Below, one piece after another: positions 1 to 6,558 of a DNA stretch of 7,913 bases. Below the pieces are notes generated by a model. It searched no databases and was not told the DNA's origin. It saw only the letters and a list, made by a program, of their open reading frames with translations. The position numbers were made by a program, and so were the translations under genes. Positions within the stretch are counted from its first letter, which is position 1; each line of letters starts with the position of its first letter. This DNA comes from an uncultured Bacilli bacterium (lineage in GTDB: Bacteria > Bacillota_I > Bacilli_A > RF39 > UBA660), in NCBI GenBank assembly GCA_947589165.1, contig CANQCH010000050.1, positions 1 to 7,913 on the forward strand, given 5' to 3'.

Positions 1-27
1 CAATTTGACTTGCTAATAACTATTTTT

Positions 28-43
28 ATTAACTTAAGTTAAT
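28..43. repeat. 16-base perfect palindrome after the permease gene
   Basis: ATTAACTTAAGTTAAT is a perfect inverted repeat starting 4 bases past the permease stop codon. As RNA it could fold with six base pairs and a four-base loop, but the pairs are nearly all A-U and neither strand has a long U-run directly after it. It may be a weak transcript end for the permease mRNA, a protein-binding palindrome, or chance in A+T-rich DNA. No gene is visible in positions 1-46. Confidence 0.3.
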
Positions 44-46
44 CTT

Positions 47-1684
47 TTAAACATAAATTAATACGCTAAAGAAAACTAGTAAGATAATAAACATGCCTAA
101 GGCAAATAACCAGATGTATTTTAACCATGATTTATAGTCAACTTTAGATAATGCTAAACCGAACATCAATATAACACTTGATGGCATAAATAATTGAACT
201 AAGCCATACATTGCCGTATAAATTGTATGTACGATTTCAAAGTTGCTAACATAAGCTGTTGCTAAATATGGACCAACAGCATAAGCTGTATAACCAAAAT
301 CAACGGTAAAGACTGAAGTTATAAAGGCTGTAATTGAAGTAATAATTGGATTGAAAGATTCAGTTAAACCAAAGGCCCAGTTACTCATTGATGAAACAAA
401 TGGTGACATATAAACAATGGTAAATATGCAATATACACCGGCCATCACAATTGCTGGTTTAACAACCTTTTTCATTCCTTCATAGAAAGTTGTAAGGTAT
501 TCATTAACTTTAATTTTATTGATTAAAGCTAAAACAACATTTCCTAATAACATAATCGTAATTAAGAAATATAAATATTGATATGAACCTAAATCGACAG
601 CATTAGCCCCGATTATATAACTAAATAGATTATAATCTTGACCAAATGTAGACTTAATTGGAAGCCAACTATATAAATCTTTAACTGTTAAAGATGTTAA
701 CCAATCATGGAAATTGGCAAATATATTAATATTCCAGTTACTGATCCAAGAAACATAACCTAAAAAGCCTAAAATTGCGACTAAAACGAAGACGATAACA
801 ACGGGATAAACATGTCCTTTCTTTTTAACATCTTCGACCGCAAAAGGATCTTCCATAACTTCCGGTTGTTTTTCGTTTTTCATGGTAATAGCTAAACGCG
901 TAACAACAAAGAAATTGTATAAAATATACGCGATAGCTAAAATCATAAGACGATATTGGAATCCTAATGTTACATCTATACCAGTATAATAGTTAATATA
1001 ATAGTTAAACCAATATAAACTATCTGTTCCATATACAGTGCCTAAAATACCGACTAAAACAGAACCATAAGTAATAGCAAAAGTCGAAACTTTATCCACT
1101 TTCATCTTGGTTAAAATAGAAACAAAGAATGGCACAAAAATTAATACGGCAAAGCTTTGCGTCGTTAATGTCGTAAAGCCAATAATAATGAACATCATTA
1201 CCAAAGCCGTAAGAATTTTATGCTTACTAAATTTTTGGGCTAAAGAATTGACTAATTGCCGATAACCATTTATTTTGGTTAATACTTCATAAACCCCAGC
1301 AATAAGGAATACGAATAAAACTTTTTCAATGACAAAGCCAATTGAATAATAAATATCGGCGCCAATATCGACTAAGCCTAAACGGTGCATACCATAATTA
1401 ACAAATTCGGCACCATTATAATAACCATATGGTAAAATCCAAGTGATAATGAAAGCAGCTAAAACCAAAGAACCAATAATTTTAAAGATTTTATGATTTT
1501 CTGCCATCAAAGCCATCATAAATAAACCTACAGTTATTAATAGACAACTAACCATTTTTAAAGTCATTTGGGTTGCTTCAAATTTACCTAAAAAGGCACA
1601 AACGATTGCTAAAAGTAAACCCACAACGCTAAAGAAACGGCCAATATTTTTTACAGTCCATAACTTTTTAAATTTTTCTAACAT
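47..1684 (-). CDS. Polytopic membrane permease, probably YfcC/DcuC-like (ion transporter superfamily)
   Basis: The protein is 545 aa and almost entirely hydrophobic, with about 12 likely membrane helices. Clear ones lie near residues 15-33, 43-60, 68-84, 114-134, 157-176, 178-193, 203-217, 245-263, 293-312, 370-388, 410-426 and 523-543. A charged loop at about 264-292 (rich in K, E and D) is probably cytoplasmic. The C-terminal stretch at 495-523, with PSSVILMFGLAL followed by a YKSWLKYIW-type segment, resembles the 'PtSg.lma.L ... y..WlkF' ending of YfcC/C4-dicarboxylate-type carriers; that match is by eye and the substrate is unknown. The start is the ATG at 1684, because an AGGAGGAGAG Shine-Dalgarno precedes it. 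The longer reading frame back to 1750 runs through the promoter and the nth terminator. It is a monocistronic unit as far as visible. Residues YGSVLVGILGTVYGTD at 206-221 look like a conserved pore or substrate loop, which is inference. Confidence 0.75.
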   Translation of the reverse strand: MLEKFKKLWTVKNIGRFFSVVGLLLAIVCAFLGKFEATQMTLKMVSCLLITVGLFMMALMAENHKIFKIIGSLVLAAFIITWILPYGYYNGAEFVNYGMHRLGLVDIGADIYYSIGFVIEKVLFVFLIAGVYEVLTKINGYRQLVNSLAQKFSKHKILTALVMMFIIIGFTTLTTQSFAVLIFVPFFVSILTKMKVDKVSTFAITYGSVLVGILGTVYGTDSLYWFNYYINYYTGIDVTLGFQYRLMILAIAYILYNFFVVTRLAITMKNEKQPEVMEDPFAVEDVKKKGHVYPVVIVFVLVAILGFLGYVSWISNWNINIFANFHDWLTSLTVKDLYSWLPIKSTFGQDYNLFSYIIGANAVDLGSYQYLYFLITIMLLGNVVLALINKIKVNEYLTTFYEGMKKVVKPAIVMAGVYCIFTIVYMSPFVSSMSNWAFGLTESFNPIITSITAFITSVFTVDFGYTAYAVGPYLATAYVSNFEIVHTIYTAMYGLVQLFMPSSVILMFGLALSKVDYKSWLKYIWLFALGMFIILLVFFSVLIYV

Positions 1685-1693
1685 TTTTTTCAC

Positions 1694-1702
1694 TCTCCTC
1701 CT
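1694..1702 (-). promoter_or_regulatory. Ribosome binding site deciding the permease start
   Basis: On the minus strand AGGAGGAGA lies 9-17 bases before the ATG at 1684. It contains both AGGAGG (12-base spacing) and GGAGA (about 9). An in-frame GTG at 1693 directly abuts this purine block and is therefore an unlikely start. This site rules out the longer N-terminal extension. Confidence 0.7.
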
Positions 1703-1708
1703 AACAAA

Positions 1709-1736
1709 ATTATACCATAATTTTGGGAAAGTAAAG
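1709..1736 (-). promoter_or_regulatory. Extended -10 promoter of the permease gene
   Basis: The minus strand carries TGGTATAAT (1709-1717), a perfect TATAAT -10 with the upstream TGn extension. The -35 is poor: CTTTAC (1731-1736) at 16 bases or TTTACT at 15. Extended -10 promoters tolerate a weak -35. The predicted transcript start, about seven bases downstream, leaves a leader of roughly 18 bases that contains the Shine-Dalgarno. Confidence 0.65.
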
Positions 1737-1760
1737 AAAAAAAGTAACAATCTGTTACTT
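1737..1760 (-). terminator. Intrinsic terminator after nth
   Basis: Read on the minus strand, AAGTAACA (1760-1753), loop GAT, then TGTTACTT (1749-1742) form a perfect 8-bp stem with a 3-base loop. The last bases run into seven consecutive T's (1743-1737). The nth stop codon (1755-1757) lies inside the upstream arm. The stem has only two G-C pairs, so efficiency may be moderate. It separates the dnaD-nth unit from the permease promoter. Confidence 0.75.
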
Positions 1761-2375
1761 AAAATTTTTTTGGTAATAATGACATTTTAATAAACAATTA
1801 GCACAATCCGGTTTTTGACTCTTACATTGATACCGCCCAAATAAGACTAATTGGTGATGGACGCGACTCCATTTTTCTTTTGGGAAAAACCGCATTAATT
1901 TTTTTTCGATTGTCGCCACATCATCATTTAACCTTGCTAAAGAAAGTCTTTTTGCTACTCGGCTAACATGGGTATCAACAGCCAAGGCTGGTACATTATA
2001 AATATTAGCTAAAACGACATTACAGGTTTTGCGTCCTACTCCGGGTAAAGATTCTAAATAAGCGCGGTCATTCGGAACATGACCATCATAATCTTGGACT
2101 AATCTTTGCGCAATTGCAGAAATATATTCACTTTTTTTGGTATAAGTTCCAACCGGATAAATTATTTTAGCAATATCTTTAGGATTGGCTTTCGCCAAAG
2201 CAAAAATATCATACTTTGAAAATAACACTTTTGTCACTTCATTAACTCTTTTATCTGTACATTGCGCGGATAAAACCGTCGCGATTAATAATTCATAATC
2301 TTTGGTATAATTTAATTCACATCTAGCATCTGGATAAAGTTCATCTAAATAATTTAATAAATCAATTGCTTTCAT
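1755..2375 (-). CDS. nth: Endonuclease III (DNA glycosylase / AP lyase)
   Basis: The 206-aa protein removes oxidised pyrimidines and cleaves abasic sites in base-excision repair. The helix-hairpin-helix is LPGVGRKT (110-117), with the catalytic lysine at K116 (E. coli K120). The catalytic aspartate is D134 in VDTHVSRVAKRL (E. coli D138). The N-terminal motif LLIATVLSAQCTD (29-41) is typical. Four C-terminal cysteines for a [4Fe-4S] cluster are present at 184, 191, 194 and 198. Their spacing is C-x6-C-x2-C-x3-C instead of the usual C-x6-C-x2-C-x5-C, so the last loop is two residues short. The gene overlaps dnaD by 14 bases and has no strong Shine-Dalgarno (only GGTTAA near the ATG), so translation is probably coupled to dnaD. 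dnaD-nth adjacency matches Bacillus. The stop sits in the terminator stem. Confidence 0.95.
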   Translation of the reverse strand: MKAIDLLNYLDELYPDARCELNYTKDYELLIATVLSAQCTDKRVNEVTKVLFSKYDIFALAKANPKDIAKIIYPVGTYTKKSEYISAIAQRLVQDYDGHVPNDRAYLESLPGVGRKTCNVVLANIYNVPALAVDTHVSRVAKRLSLARLNDDVATIEKKLMRFFPKEKWSRVHHQLVLFGRYQCKSQKPDCANCLLKCHYYQKNFK

Positions 2376-2991
2376 TTAACCAATCAAAATCCATTACTTT
2401 CGTTTCAAACAAAGGAATATCACCATCATTATCTCGCCAATTTTTATTCACATCTTCGGGTTTCGTAAAACCTTTCTTATGCCATTCATAAAGGACTCTT
2501 TCAATATAACGTAAATTTTTCGCTCCATTATAAGTGGCTTCTTTTAACGCCGCAATAATTAATTCTTTACTAAAACCTTTATCAATCCATGCATTAATTA
2601 ATTCATAATCCATGGGCGAAAGTGTCCGACCTAATTCAGCTTCAAAAATACTAAATATATCTTCTTTTAGCACTTTTTTTTGCGTATTACGATCTTGTAA
2701 CATAATATTTTGATAAAATGGTTCTAACGAAACTTTTTCACAAATCTTACCCGCTTCATTTTTAATATTTTCCACTTTAATAATTTTTTTAGCAATTAAA
2801 CTACTATAAGCTTCTAAAATATCTTCTTCCTTCATTTGTAAAACTTCTTCAATTAAATTAACATCAAAAAGTAAATCAAAGGAATTATCAAAATAAACTA
2901 ATAATAAAAATTCGGGTAAAGATAGTTTATTTTTAAGTCCTTCTTTAATAAAATTTGATTCCACGATTAAACGGCGATTTTTCTTTGTCAT
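2362..2991 (-). CDS. dnaD: DnaD replication initiation/restart protein
   Basis: The product is 209 aa from the ATG at 2991. In Firmicutes DnaD acts with DnaA, DnaB and DnaI in loading the replicative helicase at oriC and at stalled forks. The N-terminal part (about 10-75) fits the winged-helix DDBH1 domain that oligomerises. The C-terminal DDBH2 domain spans about 110-172 and carries the family's NLRYIERVLYEW signature (159-170, the YxxxIxxxW-type motif for DNA binding). A short tail follows and ends in acidic and aromatic residues. An in-frame GTG at 3000 was rejected because it abuts the AAGGAA Shine-Dalgarno; the ATG lies about ten bases after GGA. It has its own strong promoter inside the end of cca. 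Its 3' end overlaps nth by 14 bases, and it ends in TGA, supporting the standard code. Confidence 0.9.
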   Translation of the reverse strand: MTKKNRRLIVESNFIKEGLKNKLSLPEFLLLVYFDNSFDLLFDVNLIEEVLQMKEEDILEAYSSLIAKKIIKVENIKNEAGKICEKVSLEPFYQNIMLQDRNTQKKVLKEDIFSIFEAELGRTLSPMDYELINAWIDKGFSKELIIAALKEATYNGAKNLRYIERVLYEWHKKGFTKPEDVNKNWRDNDGDIPLFETKVMDFDWLNESN

Positions 2992-3024
2992 CAAATTCAC
3001 TTCCTTATTAATGTCTCGTAATTT

Positions 3025-3053
3025 ATTATAGACTTATTTTAATTTTTTGTAAA
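3025..3053 (-). promoter_or_regulatory. Sigma-A-type promoter for dnaD-nth
   Basis: The minus strand shows TTTACA (3048-3053), a 17-base spacer and TATAAT (3025-3030). This is 5/6 and 6/6 agreement with the vegetative consensus at the ideal spacing. The -35 lies within the last codons of the CCA nucleotidyltransferase gene and the -10 just after its stop. The expected start near 3018 gives a leader of about 27 bases before the dnaD ATG. It lets dnaD and nth be expressed independently of the aldolase and cca genes. Confidence 0.75.
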
Positions 3054-3711
3054 TTAAATTTAATAGTTCAGCCAAGTTTAATTCTTGGCAAACTTGAATA
3101 AATTCATTCTCTTTTTGATACTTTTTTATTTTTTCCCATTCTTGTTTTAATTTAGATAAGGAAATATTTTTAACGAGAGAACCATGATTAATAATGGCTG
3201 CTTTTAAAGCATCATCCCAAGTAAAATTTAAGACGACTTTAAAGCGAATGGCCCGAATAATTCGTAAAGGATCTTCTCTTAAACGGATATTGGCATCACC
3301 TATCATTTTTAAAGTATGATTTTTTAAATCAGCTAACCCATGATGAAAATCCGTTATTTTACCTTCCGCATCCAGATAAAGCGCATTAATGGTAAAATCC
3401 CGTCTTAAACTATCATCTTTTAAAGAAACGCCAAAAATAATATCTTGGGGAAAGCCATTTTTATAAGTTACATCCTGCCGCAAACTCGTAATTGTAAATT
3501 CATACTCCCCTTGCGTAAAATGAATACCGCCAAATTGATTACAAGAAAGATTAAATATTCGCGTAATATCAGTGGGTAAAGCAGATGTACAAATATCGAC
3601 ATCAAAACTTGGTTGGTTTAAAACATAATCACGGACAAACCCACCGACTACAAAACTAGAAAAACTTTCTTGTGTTAACTTTTCTAAAACGGCTTTAATT
3701 ACGGCATTCAT
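3034..3711 (-). CDS. cca: Short CCA tRNA nucleotidyltransferase (class II, head and neck only)
   Basis: The 225-aa protein should add or repair the 3'-CCA end of tRNAs. Class II motifs are in order. VVGGFVRD (21-28) and FDVDICT (36-42) carry the metal-binding D37/D39. The flexible-loop region TSLRQDVTYKNGFP (75-88) comes next. RRDFTINAL (103-111) is motif B. REDPLRIIRAIRF (145-157) contains the EDxxR nucleotide-templating motif at E146-R150. Neck-like helices follow to about 200. Family members are usually about 370-400 aa or more, with body and tail domains gripping the tRNA; here they are absent, and dnaD begins straight after, so no detached remainder is visible. Poly(A) polymerase or CC-only activity is possible, though the EDxxR and loop motifs argue for full CCA addition. 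The start overlaps the aldolase stop (ATGA), which suggests translational coupling. Confidence 0.85.
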   Translation of the reverse strand: MNAVIKAVLEKLTQESFSSFVVGGFVRDYVLNQPSFDVDICTSALPTDITRIFNLSCNQFGGIHFTQGEYEFTITSLRQDVTYKNGFPQDIIFGVSLKDDSLRRDFTINALYLDAEGKITDFHHGLADLKNHTLKMIGDANIRLREDPLRIIRAIRFKVVLNFTWDDALKAAIINHGSLVKNISLSKLKQEWEKIKKYQKENEFIQVCQELNLAELLNLIYKKLK

Positions 3712-4592
3712 TTTTGAACCGAAGCCTCATAAATGGCTGTAATATTATTTTTTAAAGCCGCATTAAAGGCTTCTTCATCTTGCTTAATATTTAAACCTTC
3801 TAATAAAGCGCGCGAAAAAGAAGCAATCATATTTTTATTTTCCTTTAATAATTGATTAGCTTTGTCTTGGTCATACCCTCCCGATAAAGCGACCATTTTT
3901 AAAACATTAGGATAATTTAATAATTCATCATAAAAATTAGCTTGTTCGGGTAAAGTAAATTTAAAAATTAAGGGATAATCATATAGTTCTAAATTGGCTT
4001 TAATTTCATCAATTAAGATTTGTTCACAACCGAACTTTTCTACCGCATAAATATCAACTTCTGGTTCAATAATCGGAATTAAATGGGCGGCTGCAATTTT
4101 TTTACCCCACGCAAATTGTTGAGCCACTAAAGCTTTAATACCGGCACGATTAGGTTCATGAATAACGGACCGCATTTTCGTTCCAATCACATGCCGTTCT
4201 TGCGCTAATTGTAAATTTTGGTCTAAATCGGGAATCTCTTTTAAAAGTTGCACGCCATCTTTGGCTTCGGCTAAACCTTGATCAATTTTCAAAAAAGAAA
4301 CAATTCTTTTTTCTTGCCATAAATAATCGGCAGTCAATTGATCTTTAATAAAACTATTCATCGTTTTCGCAAATAAAATAACCCCTAAAATTGTTTTTTC
4401 CGTAAATACTGGTGAGGTTATAATTCGGGAACGCATTTCATGAATTAAATCAAACATTTCTTCTTCACTATGATATGCATCTTCGCTAATTCCATAATTA
4501 GCTAAAGTTTTTTTACTACTACCACCGCTTTGATCCAAAGCCGCGATAAAACCTTGCCGATTTAATAATACTTCTAATTTTTCTGCATCCAT
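3708..4592 (-). CDS. fda: Class I fructose-bisphosphate aldolase (Staphylococcus Fda type)
   Basis: The enzyme is 294 aa and cytoplasmic. It cleaves fructose-1,6-bisphosphate to dihydroxyacetone phosphate and glyceraldehyde-3-phosphate through a lysine Schiff base, without metal. Landmarks: GFIAALDQSGGS (14-25), GTKMRS (137-142), IIEPEVD (174-180), the probable Schiff-base lysine K211 in IFKFTLP (209-215), LSGGY (236-240) and IASFSRALL (256-264). Length and sequence track the staphylococcal enzyme end to end. An in-frame GTG at 4601 exists, but the ATG at 4592 gives the family's N-terminal length (14 residues to the first conserved Gly) and follows GGTGA. The gene ends in TGA, overlapping the cca ATG by four bases. 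It lies 28 bases after the peptidase gene with no terminator between, so read-through can add to its own promoter. Confidence 0.93.
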   Translation of the reverse strand: MDAEKLEVLLNRQGFIAALDQSGGSSKKTLANYGISEDAYHSEEEMFDLIHEMRSRIITSPVFTEKTILGVILFAKTMNSFIKDQLTADYLWQEKRIVSFLKIDQGLAEAKDGVQLLKEIPDLDQNLQLAQERHVIGTKMRSVIHEPNRAGIKALVAQQFAWGKKIAAAHLIPIIEPEVDIYAVEKFGCEQILIDEIKANLELYDYPLIFKFTLPEQANFYDELLNYPNVLKMVALSGGYDQDKANQLLKENKNMIASFSRALLEGLNIKQDEEAFNAALKNNITAIYEASVQK

Positions 4593-4597
4593 CTTCT

Positions 4598-4602
4598 TCA
4601 CC
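4598..4602 (-). promoter_or_regulatory. Ribosome binding site deciding the aldolase start
   Basis: GGTGA on the minus strand, five bases before the ATG at 4592, matches the 3' part of the Shine-Dalgarno consensus. The GTG at 4599-4601 overlaps this site and so is not a plausible start. The site sits at or next to the predicted 5' end of the mRNA. Confidence 0.55.
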
Positions 4603-4608
4603 AGTTTA

Positions 4609-4617
4609 ATTATAACA
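4609..4617 (-). promoter_or_regulatory. Extended -10 promoter for aldolase-cca
   Basis: TGTTATAAT on the minus strand is a perfect -10 with the TGn extension. No good -35 is seen: TTAAAG (15-base spacing) and CTATTA (18) are the nearest. It falls between the peptidase stop codon (4621-4623) and the aldolase start. The predicted transcript start, about 4601-4603, would leave only about ten leader bases. Confidence 0.55.
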
Positions 4618-4620
4618 AAA

Positions 4621-5685
4621 TTACCGGCTCTTTAATAGTAAATTTTCAACAAAATTTTCGTACATGGAAAGTGGTTTAGCACCAATCGTAAAAGTAAAAT
4701 CAGGGTTCATCACTAAAGGCTTAACACGTTTAAAAGCATCTTGAGGATTCTTTTTGATTGCTTCATGAATTTCGATGGCCTTTAAAGTCGAAAATAAATA
4801 CATCATTTCGCCTCTTAAATCGCCTCCTAAAAGATCTTGTAATAAACAACCTATTTCCTCTTTAGGACAATCTAAATATTCTTCGCCCATGATTTTTAAA
4901 TCAGCTAAGCTAGCATTAAATCCGGTTTCCGCACAAACATCCATTAACATAAAATAACCACTTAGATAAGGTACGGCTTCATTAATAAAGTTCAAGCGAT
5001 AACCATAATCACCCATGTTAACATAGCCTTGTTCTTGTTGTAAAATATCTAAATAGAGAAATTCCATCAAAATTGCGCCTAATTCACTATAGTAAAGATT
5101 ATTAGTAATATTTTGATGATATTCAATACCATGTTCTACTTCATGATTAAAGGCTGTGGCAGATTTACTAGGATCCACAATGATAAAAGGTCTTTGAGCT
5201 AGATAAGAAAAATAAGTATAACAATCGGCATCTTCCAAACAAGCTAATTGAATGCAAGAATGCCTACTACTCGTTGTTAAATGATGAAAAGTTGGTAAAG
5301 CTGATGGCGCATTCGTTTCATAATTTTTTAATGTTAAACGCATTTGATCCGCCATTGTTAAAACCGTTCCATTTTCATCATAATCTTTCCCAAATGGTTC
5401 ATAATTAAATAATAAATATATTAGCTCTACTAATTCCCGAGAAAATAATTTATAGTCTCTTTGCATTTGCCGATTAAGTCTTTTCCCTAATTCTGCTAAT
5501 GAAGCATGAATACGACGATATTTATTATGATCAATAAAATCGCCTTGTTGAAATTGTTTTAAATTAGCAATATCTTGCCGAATATATGCTAATTCCGTTT
5601 TGGATAAGTCCTCTTGAGCTAAAAGTCTTTCGCCCCGCTTAATAACCCGATCTAAATAACTAGGATCAATTTGCCAACTATTCAT
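4621..5685 (-). CDS. Compact M3-like zinc metallopeptidase
   Basis: This 354-aa protein has no signal peptide or membrane helix, so it is probably cytoplasmic. The centre has HEVEHGIEYH (181-190), a HExxH zinc site with H181, catalytic E182 and H185. It is followed by SELGAILMEF (200-209), which parallels the 'aEvastfnE' segment of M3 oligoendopeptidases (PepF type) that gives the third zinc ligand; E201 is the likely ligand and E208 the second conserved acid. M3 peptidases are normally about 550-700 aa, so this is much shorter; the N-terminal 130 residues are helical and charged. Two histidines at 134-135 and RPFIIVDP (165-172) just before the zinc site also fit the M3 fold order. Substrates are probably short peptides (inference). 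The start is the ATG at 5685, six bases after AAGGGGG. Aldolase follows 28 bases on. Confidence 0.7.
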   Translation of the reverse strand: MNSWQIDPSYLDRVIKRGERLLAQEDLSKTELAYIRQDIANLKQFQQGDFIDHNKYRRIHASLAELGKRLNRQMQRDYKLFSRELVELIYLLFNYEPFGKDYDENGTVLTMADQMRLTLKNYETNAPSALPTFHHLTTSSRHSCIQLACLEDADCYTYFSYLAQRPFIIVDPSKSATAFNHEVEHGIEYHQNITNNLYYSELGAILMEFLYLDILQQEQGYVNMGDYGYRLNFINEAVPYLSGYFMLMDVCAETGFNASLADLKIMGEEYLDCPKEEIGCLLQDLLGGDLRGEMMYLFSTLKAIEIHEAIKKNPQDAFKRVKPLVMNPDFTFTIGAKPLSMYENFVENLLLKSR

Positions 5686-5711
5686 AGTTTTCCCCCTTAA
5701 AAACGTTATTT

Positions 5712-5739
5712 ATTTTAGCACATTTTTTTTAAATAGCAA
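5712..5739 (-). promoter_or_regulatory. Promoter of the M3-like peptidase gene
   Basis: The minus strand has TTGCTA (5734-5739, 4/6 of TTGACA), a 16-base spacer and TGCTAAAAT, an extended -10 (TAAAAT at 5712-5717). It lies between the upstream terminator and the peptidase Shine-Dalgarno AAGGGGG (5692-5698), giving a leader of about 20 bases. With no terminator before 1760, its transcript could run through aldolase, cca, dnaD and nth. Confidence 0.6.
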
Positions 5740-5741
5740 GA

Positions 5742-5765
5742 AAAAAAGACCATAAAGTCTTTTTT
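5742..5765 (-). terminator. Intrinsic terminator after the sigma/anti-sigma pair
   Basis: On the minus strand AAAAAGAC pairs with GTCTTTTT around a six-base loop (5751-5756), about nine base pairs in all, with the 3' arm itself forming the U-tract (seven T's). The stop codon of the upstream membrane protein (5764-5766) begins inside the stem. On the plus strand the same hairpin also ends in T's, so it could work in both directions. Confidence 0.7.
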
Positions 5766-6558
5766 AAGTTAAGCTATTAATGATATTTAAAAGTTGCGTT
5801 TGGGTAATTTCTTTATTACTACTAAGATTGTATTTAAGACCATCAACAACAAAATTAGCACTTAACAACTTGGTTGTTTCATAATTTTCCGCGGTAAAAC
5901 TAGAACCTTCTTTTAATACCTCAATTGTATAAAAGATAACTTTACCAAATTTCGTCTCAGCTTCACCAACATAACTTTTTTTTGCCCCTGTCGCATCACC
6001 TAGAGTACCAATTTTATATCCTTCATCGGCGTCTTCGGTAAAAAAACTAGCATTAAGACTAATATCAAAAGTCGCATCTTGAATAAATTCCGGCATCGCT
6101 AAATTGACTAAGGCAATTGTTTTATGATCATCATTATCATAGGTTGTATAAATTATTTTCTCGCTTGTTTGCAAATTAGATTTTAAAATTTTAAAACCTA
6201 ATATTTTTTCCACTTGCGCATAATCCAAAGTTTTACTTTCTCCATCGGTATTTAATAAATCTTTCTTTACCTTTTTATAAGGTTCACCATCATTATTTAA
6301 GATGACATCATTATGATTAGGAAAGCTATAATCTAGCCGCCATTTTTCTAAATATTCTCGAATATCACTAGCATAAACAACAGAAAGTGATACTAAACAA
6401 AGGCCCGCGATACTCCCTAGACTTAAGACTAAACGTGACCACATTTTTGGCCGAACAGCTTTTTTTGCAATCGTTTTTGCCCAAACGGCTTTTTTCGTTT
6501 CTTCCGAAACTGTAATTTTTTGATAAACAGCATTAATTTCATCCACAATATTTGGCAT
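5764..6558 (-). CDS. Single-pass membrane protein, probable anti-sigma factor
   Basis: The 264-aa protein has a cytoplasmic-looking N-terminus of about 41 residues rich in K and R. One membrane helix follows at about 42-63 (LVLSLGSIAGLCLVSLSVV), then a roughly 200-residue mostly polar outer part. Its start overlaps the 3' end of the ECF sigma gene by 20 bases, with a good GGAGGGAG Shine-Dalgarno seven bases before the ATG. That order and topology are standard for membrane anti-sigma factors: the N-terminus holds the sigma factor and the outside part senses a signal. I do not recognise its family; the layout is like DUF4179-type partners. It lacks the HxxxCxxC zinc motif of ZAS anti-sigma factors. 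The outer domain has no cysteine, so it does not appear redox-sensing. Release is probably by proteolysis or a conformational change (inference). Confidence 0.65.
   Translation of the reverse strand: MPNIVDEINAVYQKITVSEETKKAVWAKTIAKKAVRPKMWSRLVLSLGSIAGLCLVSLSVVYASDIREYLEKWRLDYSFPNHNDVILNNDGEPYKKVKKDLLNTDGESKTLDYAQVEKILGFKILKSNLQTSEKIIYTTYDNDDHKTIALVNLAMPEFIQDATFDISLNASFFTEDADEGYKIGTLGDATGAKKSYVGEAETKFGKVIFYTIEVLKEGSSFTAENYETTKLLSANFVVDGLKYNLSSNKEITQTQLLNIINSLT

Noticed and set aside
1685..1750. 22-residue N-terminal extension of the permease
   Set aside because: It would be translated through the nth terminator hairpin, the TATAAT box and the Shine-Dalgarno itself; the ATG at 1684 fits all signals.
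2229..2240. Plus-strand TTTTGTCACTT as a second ECF promoter
   Set aside because: It lies inside nth on the antisense strand, has no matching -10 at 16-17 bases and no downstream plus-strand gene.
4775..4957. 60-codon plus-strand open reading frame
   Set aside because: It lies wholly inside the M3-like peptidase gene on the opposite strand, has no Shine-Dalgarno and no recognisable domain; it is an antisense shadow.
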